NCBI GenBank assembly: GCA_900547435.1
Contig: URGO01000105.1
Coordinates: 1 to 11,491 of the forward strand
DNA: 11,491 nt
Reading direction: 5' to 3'
Source of the DNA: an uncultured Parabacteroides sp.
GTDB taxonomy: Bacteria; Bacteroidota; Bacteroidia; Bacteroidales; Tannerellaceae
The notes below the pieces were generated by a model that was given only the letters and a program-made list of their open reading frames with translations, ran no database searches and had not been told where the DNA came from. This document shows positions 5,964 to 11,491 of this stretch, piece by piece. Made by a program: the position numbers and the translations under genes. Within the stretch, counting starts at the first letter, position 1; every line of letters starts with the position of its first letter.

Positions 5964-6862
5964 ATGTAAATATAGGAAATTTGCCGTTGAAGAATCCGGT
6001 AATGACGGCATCCGGAACATTCGGATATGGAATAGAATATGCTGATTTCATGGATATTTCCCGTTTAGGAGGAATTTTCGTGAAGGGTACTACTATCCAG
6101 CCACGCGAAGGAAATCTTTATCCGCGTATGGCTGAGACTCCATCCGGGATGCTGAATGCAGTGGGACTCCAGAATAAGGGTGCGGACTATTTTGCGGAGC
6201 ATATCTATCCTCAAATCAAGGATATTGATACGAATATGATTGTGAACGTAAGCGGTTCGTCGGTCGAGACTTATGTGGCTTGTGCAGAGCGTATTGCCGA
6301 ACTGGAGAAGATTCCTGCTATCGAACTGAACATTTCTTGCCCGAATGTGAAACAAGGAGGCATGGCCTTTGGTGTAACATGTGCAGGTGCGGCAGAGGTG
6401 GTACGTGCGGTCCGCAAAGTTTATCCTAAGACATTGATTGTGAAATTATCCCCAAATGTAACGGATATCACCGAAATAGCCCGTGCTGTAGAAGCCGAAG
6501 GTGCGGACGCGGTATCGCTTATCAATACGATGCTTGGGATGGCGATTGATGCCGAAAAACGCAAACCGGTATTGTCGACCATTACCGGAGGATTATCCGG
6601 GCCATGCGTCAAACCGGTGGCGCTCCGTATGGTATGGCAGACCTCGAAAGCAGTCAAGATTCCTATTATCGGATTGGGGGGCATTTCCAATTGGAAAGAT
6701 GCGGTAGAGTTTATGCTTGCAGGTGCTACGGCTATCCAGATAGGAACTTATAACTTTATTGACCCGACGGTATCTATCAAGGTAATTGATGGAATCAATG
6801 ATTATTGCGAACGGCACGGGTTTAAGTCTGTACGCGAGATTATAGGGGCATTAGAAAATTGA
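5951..6862 (+). CDS. pyrD: Dihydroorotate dehydrogenase 1B, catalytic subunit
   Basis: The enzyme oxidises dihydroorotate to orotate with FMN. With PyrK it forms the NAD-dependent class 1B enzyme, a cytoplasmic heterotetramer in the well-studied lactococcal form. The 303-residue protein is a full TIM barrel. It shows MTASGTFGYG (18-27), FVKGTT with the FMN-contacting Lys45, NAVGLQNKG (69-77), and the catalytic loop NISCPNVKQGG with Cys130, the base used by class 1 enzymes (class 2 has Ser). It also shows KLSPNVTDI, and the FMN phosphate loops GLGGISNWKDA and AIQIGTYNF. Cys130 and the adjacent pyrK both mark class 1B. It overlaps pyrK by 13 bp. The stop codon (6860-6862) lies inside the first unit of a heptad array that separates it from the convergent GH20 gene. 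Confidence 0.96.
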   Translation: MAELNVNIGNLPLKNPVMTASGTFGYGIEYADFMDISRLGGIFVKGTTIQPREGNLYPRMAETPSGMLNAVGLQNKGADYFAEHIYPQIKDIDTNMIVNVSGSSVETYVACAERIAELEKIPAIELNISCPNVKQGGMAFGVTCAGAAEVVRAVRKVYPKTLIVKLSPNVTDITEIARAVEAEGADAVSLINTMLGMAIDAEKRKPVLSTITGGLSGPCVKPVALRMVWQTSKAVKIPIIGLGGISNWKDAVEFMLAGATAIQIGTYNFIDPTVSIKVIDGINDYCERHGFKSVREIIGALEN

Positions 6863-6930
6863 AAATTGAGAATTGAAAGTTGAAAAGAGGAAATATCCGG
6901 ATGGTAATTTTCAATTTTCAACTTTCAATT
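6857..6930. repeat. Inverted heptad array, AATTGAA type, copy 2; possible bidirectional terminator
   Basis: Four heptads run on the + strand (AATTGAA, AATTGAG, AATTGAA, AGTTGAA; 6857-6884) and four on the minus strand (AATTGAA, AGTTGAA, AATTGAA, AATTACC; 6930 down to 6903). Within them 6871-6886 and 6915-6930 form a perfect 16-bp inverted repeat with a 28-nt loop. The array fills the 76-bp gap between the convergent pyrD and GH20 genes and overlaps the pyrD stop codon. A bidirectional transcription stop is plausible from position, but the stem is almost pure AU with few G-C pairs. It shares an 18-mer and a 13-mer with the array at 2668-2735. Confidence 0.75.
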
Positions 6931-6938
6931 ATTCATGC

Positions 6939-9131
6939 TTATTCTTCCACCTTTTTGATGAATACAGCCCCATTAGTGTCATTTCCTCCTTCTCCGCTAA
7001 TTTGCATTTCGATAGAGAACGGAGTTCCGGCCTCAAATTCATTTATGGGAAAGCGATAGGTCACAATATGTTGTTGATTGACCGATTGCATATCTTTAAT
7101 CTCTTCCAGCAATTCGTCTCGCTTCGTCACTTTAATACCATCTACCTTCAGACTATTTGAGCCATCGGTTTGGATAAGCGTAACCTCATACATGCCATTC
7201 CCGGAGATTTTTCCGGTGGCATCAACCTTCCAAAGCGTAGCTTTATCCGCTTGCACATTAGATGGACGCCAATCAGCCGTAAATTCCCCATATTGCTTGT
7301 ATTCCGAATAATCATATGCAAAGTAAATCGGTAAGGAGTAATGGCGGCTATTGACCACTGTAATGGCCCGGAAATTATTCTTGTTGCTTACCGTAACAGG
7401 ACCGGTATACAAAGGCGAATGAATGGTCGGATAATTCCCGTCTGTAGTATAGCGTATAGGAGCTCCTTTCACACTCTCAGCCAAAGAGAACGTAACGCCT
7501 TTATCCGTTTCCTGCATCGAGACGATAGTAGGTTCCGGCACCCGATAATTACATTCCTTTTGGTTCAAACGCGCATAATGATAGGTCAGACGATGTGCGA
7601 AGTCCTTGTATTCGCGGGCGGATTCTTTCGTCCAGCCCACCTCCGCCAAAGCCAGCAGACGAGGGAAGGTGAAATATTCCACATAATTTTCCGACCGGTT
7701 CTCGTTAAGAGGAACTATTTCCTGGAGGATCGTGCCATGTATGAACTGGTCAGACCATAAACATCCTTGTACGCCAATCACGTGGGATGTAGGCGAATAG
7801 TCCTTAGCGGCCAACGAATAACTTTTCTCTACGGAAATGGGAGGCATCCACGTAGCGGCTTTCACCTCACCCGGAGTTTTGCTCTCAGGAAAATCCAAAT
7901 AGGCGTGCGTAGCCGGAGTCAGAATAGCCAAATGATTATTGTCTACGGCCATCATCGTATCTTTCTCGTTATGCCAGATAAGCGCAACAACTCGTCCGTC
8001 CAATTTTCCGCGTTGGATAATCTCTTCCCATCCGATGATGGTACGGTCTTTCTCTTTCATCATCTGAAGGACGCGGTTTGTCAGGTATCCTTGCAATTCG
8101 GAGGCTTTTTTCAAACCTTGCTCCTTCATTACGGCCTGGCACTTCGGGCAGGTTTCCCAATTATCATAAACGGCTTCATCTCCACCGATATTGATATAAC
8201 GGGAGGGAAATAAAGCTACCGTCTCGTCCAGAACATCCTGAAGGAACTGGAAAGATGATTCCTTCCCGACACAAAGCAAATCACGACTGATGAAATGCTG
8301 CATGGGTACCTCGCGTGGTTCTCCTTTACAACTAAGCCAAGGATATGCGGCTACGGCCGATAGCATATGTGCAGGAAATTCTATTTCCGGGATGACCTCC
8401 ACGTTCCGCACCTTGGCATATTCGATAATCTCTTTAATATCTTCTTGCGTGTAATATCCGCCTAAACGGTTCTGGTCTTTACCCGCCCAAGCACCTATTT
8501 CCGTCAATAAAGGGTATTTCTTGATTTCCAAACGCCAACCGGAATCATCTATCAAATGGAATTGGAGTTTGTTCATTTTGTACATAGCCATCATGTCAAT
8601 ATACTTCTTGACAAAATCCTTATCGTGGAAATAACGGGCCACATCCAGCATCATGCCACGCCAAGGGTGAGAAGGAGCATCGAAAACCGTAACGGACGGA
8701 ATTTCCCAGTCTATATTCTTCTGACGGACCACGTTATATACCTCGGGCGGGAATAGTTGCAACAAGGTTTGTATTCCGTAGAAAACACCTCCGGTATCTG
8801 CTCCGGAAATCTGCACGCCATCTGGTGTAACCTCCAATCCGTAACTCTCGGCCTGCTTTTTCGAAGAGTCAAGTGCCAGATGAATGGAGCCGTTCCGGAT
8901 ATTTCCTTCAACCAGTTCCAAGTCCCATCCCGTTGAACCTCCCAATACCTCCTGCAAATAGAGGGCTTGGGGACGAAGCCCGGCCTCATAGGTTATAACG
9001 GTCTGCGGACGAAGGATGAATGTCCCTTGCTCCTGCGTCAATTGAATAGGTTTAGGGATAATGGTTATTTCTTGTGTAGCCATACACGTCAGGCTACAAG
9101 ATAATAAAAGAGTAGATAGTATTCGTTTCAT
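6939..9131 (-). CDS. Secreted beta-N-acetylhexosaminidase, GH20 family
   Basis: The enzyme should remove terminal beta-linked GlcNAc or GalNAc from host or dietary glycans outside the cytoplasm. The ATG at 9131 gives 730 residues; a TTG one codon earlier is possible but less likely. Order of parts: signal peptide (about 1-18, ending SLTCMA; an LLSC stretch makes a lipoprotein an alternative), GH20b alpha/beta domain (about 20-145), and GH20 catalytic barrel (about 150-500). The barrel has the substrate-binding Arg158 in HPWRG, the catalytic pair Asp318-Glu319 in NIGGDEAVYDNW, and Trp459 in GVQGCLWSD. A chitobiase/Fn3-like segment follows (about 556-605, with IRYTTDGNYPT) and then a C-terminal beta-sandwich (about 612-730). 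The protein is intact. It is convergent with pyrD and separated from pgk by a terminator, so it is probably transcribed alone. The exact glycan cannot be read from sequence. Confidence 0.93.
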   Translation of the reverse strand: MKRILSTLLLSCSLTCMATQEITIIPKPIQLTQEQGTFILRPQTVITYEAGLRPQALYLQEVLGGSTGWDLELVEGNIRNGSIHLALDSSKKQAESYGLEVTPDGVQISGADTGGVFYGIQTLLQLFPPEVYNVVRQKNIDWEIPSVTVFDAPSHPWRGMMLDVARYFHDKDFVKKYIDMMAMYKMNKLQFHLIDDSGWRLEIKKYPLLTEIGAWAGKDQNRLGGYYTQEDIKEIIEYAKVRNVEVIPEIEFPAHMLSAVAAYPWLSCKGEPREVPMQHFISRDLLCVGKESSFQFLQDVLDETVALFPSRYINIGGDEAVYDNWETCPKCQAVMKEQGLKKASELQGYLTNRVLQMMKEKDRTIIGWEEIIQRGKLDGRVVALIWHNEKDTMMAVDNNHLAILTPATHAYLDFPESKTPGEVKAATWMPPISVEKSYSLAAKDYSPTSHVIGVQGCLWSDQFIHGTILQEIVPLNENRSENYVEYFTFPRLLALAEVGWTKESAREYKDFAHRLTYHYARLNQKECNYRVPEPTIVSMQETDKGVTFSLAESVKGAPIRYTTDGNYPTIHSPLYTGPVTVSNKNNFRAITVVNSRHYSLPIYFAYDYSEYKQYGEFTADWRPSNVQADKATLWKVDATGKISGNGMYEVTLIQTDGSNSLKVDGIKVTKRDELLEEIKDMQSVNQQHIVTYRFPINEFEAGTPFSIEMQISGEGGNDTNGAVFIKKVEE

Positions 9132-9179
9132 CAATGTGTTTTTTAGGGTATAAATCCAATCAAATTATTTAAGAAAACA

Positions 9180-9217
9180 AAATAGGGGGAAAACGGAACC
9201 CCATTTTCCTCCTATTT
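9180..9217 (-). terminator. Strong hairpin terminator after pgk
   Basis: The arms 9180-9193 and 9204-9217 pair over 14 bp with one mismatch (AAATAGGGGGAAAA against its partner), with a 10-nt loop. On the minus strand the stem follows the pgk stop by about 20 nt and leads into a T-rich run (TTGTTTTC). It separates pgk from the GH20 gene downstream on the same strand. Confidence 0.8.
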
Positions 9218-9237
9218 CTTTATGTGAAAAGATAATC

Positions 9238-10494
9238 TTATTCACCTTTGATAGCAGCAATACCCGGAAGAATCTTTCCTTCGATAGCTTCCAGCAAAGC
9301 ACCACCACCTGTAGAGATGTAAGATACCTTGTCTGCCATACCAAACTTGTTGATACAAGCTACAGAATCGCCACCACCAATCAACGAGAATGCTCCGTTA
9401 GCGGTAGCTTCTGCAATAGCCTCAGCTATGGCACGTGAACCAGCCGTGAAATTATCAAACTCGAATACACCTGCCGGACCGTTCCACAAGATAGTCTTTG
9501 CCCCCTTGATAGCATCAGCAAATGCCTTACGAGTTTCAGGACCTGCATCCAGACCTTCCCAACCATCAGGAACGTCATTAGCCGGGCAAATTATTGTATT
9601 TGCATCGTTAGAGAACGAATCTGCAGCTACACAATCTGTACCTAATACCAAGTTAACACCTTTAGCCTTAGCCTTAGCGATGATATCTAATGCCAAATCC
9701 AGCTTATCATCTTCGCAAATAGACATACCAATCTTTCCACCTAATGCCTTAGCGAATGTGTAAGTCATACCACCACACAAAATCAAGTTATCTACCTTGT
9801 CCATCAAGTTCTCAATGATACCGATCTTAGTAGATACCTTTGAACCACCCATGATAGCGGTAAACGGACGCTTGATGTTGCTCAATACGTTATCAACGGC
9901 CTGAACTTCTTTTTCCATCAAATAGCCCAGCATCTTGTGGTCTGCATCGAAATAATCCGCTATAACGGCTGTAGAAGCGTGTTTACGATGTGCCGTACCG
10001 AATGCGTCATTTACATAGCAATCAGCGTATGAAGCCAATGTCTTTGCAAACTCCTTCTGAGATGCTTTCATGGCCTTCTTAGCATCTTCGTATGCAGGAT
10101 CATCTTTCTCGATACCTACCGGTTTGCCTTCCTCTTCCGGATAGAAACGCAGGTTTTCCAATAACAACACTTCTCCCGGTTTTAATTCAGTGGCCTGTTT
10201 TTTCGCGCTTTCGCCGACACAATCATCAGCAAATTTCACTGGCTGTCCTAACAATTCTTCCAAATGTTTCAGGATATGCTTCAATGAATACTTGGCTTCC
10301 GGACCTTTCGGACGTCCCAGGTGCGACATCAGGATAACAGAACCACCTCCCGCAAGTACTTTCTTGATCGTCGGAATAGCAGCACGCATACGAGTGTCAT
10401 CAGTAATCTCAAATTTATCATTTAAAGGTACATTAAAATCCACACGGATCAATGCTCTTTTTCCTTGAAAATTATAAGTGTCAATAGTCTGCAT
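9238..10494 (-). CDS. pgk: Phosphoglycerate kinase
   Basis: Pgk transfers phosphate between 1,3-bisphosphoglycerate and ADP to make ATP and 3-phosphoglycerate, in cytoplasmic glycolysis. The 418-residue protein is full length. It has the signature RVDFNVPL (17-24) and the substrate-binding SHLGRPKG (57-64), followed by LLLENLRFYPEEE and the NDAFGTAHRKHAST loop. The hinge and nucleotide domain follow, with MGGSKVSTKI, LWNGPAGVFE, IGGGDSVA and the C-terminal STGGGALLE. A lysine- and glutamate-rich stretch after LRFYPEEE (residues about 128-150) fits an insertion I recall in Bacteroidetes Pgk. I start at the ATG at 10494, which gives MQTIDTYNFQGKRALIRVDF; the frame opens earlier at 10569 but that extension is low-complexity and AT-rich. 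No clear promoter consensus is visible, and the upstream 180 bp contain two small inverted repeats. Confidence 0.97.
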   Translation of the reverse strand: MQTIDTYNFQGKRALIRVDFNVPLNDKFEITDDTRMRAAIPTIKKVLAGGGSVILMSHLGRPKGPEAKYSLKHILKHLEELLGQPVKFADDCVGESAKKQATELKPGEVLLLENLRFYPEEEGKPVGIEKDDPAYEDAKKAMKASQKEFAKTLASYADCYVNDAFGTAHRKHASTAVIADYFDADHKMLGYLMEKEVQAVDNVLSNIKRPFTAIMGGSKVSTKIGIIENLMDKVDNLILCGGMTYTFAKALGGKIGMSICEDDKLDLALDIIAKAKAKGVNLVLGTDCVAADSFSNDANTIICPANDVPDGWEGLDAGPETRKAFADAIKGAKTILWNGPAGVFEFDNFTAGSRAIAEAIAEATANGAFSLIGGGDSVACINKFGMADKVSYISTGGGALLEAIEGKILPGIAAIKGE

Positions 10495-10527
10495 AAAATT
10501 ATTATTAATGATTAATGAACTTCCTAT

Positions 10528-10549
10528 AACATGCCCGGTTGGGGATGTT
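10528..10549. repeat. Small GC-rich hairpin upstream of pgk
   Basis: AACAT-G-CCC pairs with GGG-G-ATGTT around a GGTT loop, with one G-G mismatch. It lies 34 nt before the pgk start, likely in its leader, in an otherwise AT-rich stretch. No T tract follows on the minus strand, so it is a poor terminator. It may be a leader structure or chance. Confidence 0.35.
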
Positions 10550-10585
10550 AAAATTAGGAATAAAATCATTGTTTACAAAATATTT

Positions 10586-10628
10586 CATATACAATTCACT
10601 CAATATCATTCTCAAACGATTGTATATG
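10586..10628. repeat. Perfect 10-bp inverted repeat between the beta-propeller gene and pgk
   Basis: CATATACAAT (10586-10595) and ATTGTATATG (10619-10628) are exact reverse complements with a 23-nt spacer. The repeat begins 48 nt after the stop of the upstream minus-strand gene and lies about 90-135 nt before pgk. It could be a weak terminator for the former or a protein-binding site for the latter; the sequence does not decide. Confidence 0.4.
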
Positions 10629-10676
10629 CGACTACTTTTTAATACATTAATCCGGGAACATTCGAATATAAACTAC

Positions 10677-11491
10677 TTAATAAACAGAGGATATTGTAGA
10701 AATCATTCCAAAGTTTTTACTGTCATTCAAACTCCAAACGACATTACCTTTTGCATCAATTTCAAATACTTGAGGCGCATTGGCTTTCCGGGCATTTTTA
10801 TCGTGCCCTTGCCAATTACAGATATACAAACCATTCCGGCGCGCAGGCAGTAAACCGGCAACAAAAAACAAACGGATTCCTTTAAAATCGTTTACTTCAT
10901 AACAACGTACAACTTTACCTTTATCCAAATCCACTTCCATCAAAGCATGTCCATCACCACAAGCAACCCAATAATTACCATTTTTCATTGCCAAAGTTGT
11001 AAAAAGTGAACCTTTTAATTTCGTTACTCTTACCAATTCTCCGGACGGAGAAATCTCACGTACCTCAGAAGTAGCAAAAAGAGGCATCAGATAGTTTCCC
11101 CGGACATTTTTATTCAATTGCCGGAATTGGGAATGCGGACGTTGGATACCTGTCTCATATTCCGTACGCGACAATATATCACCTTTCGCATTTACTTCCA
11201 TAATTACAGCCGGATGTCCCACCCAGGCCAACAGGAAATTACCATCAGGCAACAAACGGACAGTCTGCATCTCGCAATTATCAGGAGCCGGGATATTCCA
11301 TACTTCCTGATGATCACGGGTAATCATTTTTGCACCTCTGGCATAAGCAAAAAGAATATTACCATCCGGAGTAGCTACCGCTGAATTACATTCCCAGCCT
11401 CTCTCTAAAGGATGTTCCCACTCAATCTGTTTCGTTTTCTTATCAATAATGACAATCTTATTCCAGCCAGAACCGCCTATCAATAATTTTT
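10677..11491 (-). CDS. Beta-propeller (PQQ-like repeat) protein, N-terminus outside window
   Basis: The frame is open to the window edge, so the TTG at 11483 is not the start and an N-terminal part, perhaps a signal peptide, is missing. About 271 residues are visible. They consist of recurring blade-like strands: VATPDGNILFAY, RLLPDGNFLLAW, VRGNYLMPLF, AMKNGNYWVACG and RRNGLYICNW, each followed by short strands such as VFEIDAKGNVVW. This is the pattern of PQQ-like or WD40-like propellers found in many Bacteroidetes surface or periplasmic proteins. No catalytic motif or ligand site is recognisable, so the role, whether binding or enzymatic, is unknown. It ends 182 bp before pgk on the same strand, with two small inverted repeats between. 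Confidence 0.75.
   Translation of the reverse strand, partial: KLLIGGSGWNKIVIIDKKTKQIEWEHPLERGWECNSAVATPDGNILFAYARGAKMITRDHQEVWNIPAPDNCEMQTVRLLPDGNFLLAWVGHPAVIMEVNAKGDILSRTEYETGIQRPHSQFRQLNKNVRGNYLMPLFATSEVREISPSGELVRVTKLKGSLFTTLAMKNGNYWVACGDGHALMEVDLDKGKVVRCYEVNDFKGIRLFFVAGLLPARRNGLYICNWQGHDKNARKANAPQVFEIDAKGNVVWSLNDSKNFGMISTISSVY

Noticed and set aside
7341..8213. Plus-strand open frames inside the GH20 gene
   Set aside because: Shadows of an intact, recognisable minus-strand gene.
10495..10569. N-terminal extension of pgk
   Set aside because: AT-rich leader with a hairpin; Pgk proteins begin at the MQTIDTYNF position.

Overview
The window looks like chromosomal DNA of a Bacteroidales bacterium, most likely Parabacteroides or a close relative. 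Evidence for this: a Na+-translocating NADH:quinone reductase (nqrF end), a Bacteroidetes-type AMP nucleosidase, an orphan HsdR_N-type protein beside holA, a secreted GH20 hexosaminidase, weak or absent Shine-Dalgarno sequences, and several promoter elements of the Bacteroidetes -7 form TAnnTTTG. No tRNA, rRNA, CRISPR array, insertion sequence or prophage gene was seen. The assignment to genus is a judgement from protein style, not a database match.

Layout. (1) 1-849, +: C-terminal two thirds of nqrF, cut by the window edge. (2) 850-1069: noncoding, with a palindromic repeat element. (3) 1070-1279, +: a 69-residue membrane-anchored protein of unknown function. (4) 1304-1729, -: a 141-residue HsdR_N/PD-(D/E)XK nuclease-like protein, divergent from (5) 1885-2661, + AMP nucleosidase and 2744-3751, + holA (DNA polymerase III delta). 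(6) 3752-4660: 0.9 kb without a gene, holding a second, inverted copy of the palindromic element and then about 0.5 kb at roughly 20% GC that ends in the promoter of (7) an XRE-family regulator (4661-5113, +). (8) 5184-6862, +: pyrK-pyrD, overlapping genes for the two subunits of the NAD-dependent class 1B dihydroorotate dehydrogenase. (9) Convergent to it, 6939-9131, -: a secreted beta-N-acetylhexosaminidase. (10) 9238-10494, -: pgk, with a strong terminator. (11) 10677-end, -: C-terminal part of a beta-propeller protein, cut by the window edge.

How the genes relate. Most are housekeeping: respiratory sodium pumping (nqrF), purine salvage (AMP nucleosidase), replication (holA), pyrimidine synthesis (pyrK-pyrD) and glycolysis (pgk). 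The GH20 enzyme is a glycan-foraging function typical of gut or oral Bacteroidales. The XRE gene stands just ahead of pyrK in the same direction, but pyrK has its own promoter-like sequence.

The most unusual signal is intergenic. Two kinds of inverted array are built from short tandem units: heptads of the type AATTGAA/AGTTGAA at three places, and nonamers of the type GGAGTTAAA followed by GCCGATA at two places. Four of the five begin within about 12 nt of a stop codon or overlap it. I saw no clear candidate for a new defence or mobile system; the orphan nuclease-like protein next to holA is the nearest to an undescribed function.
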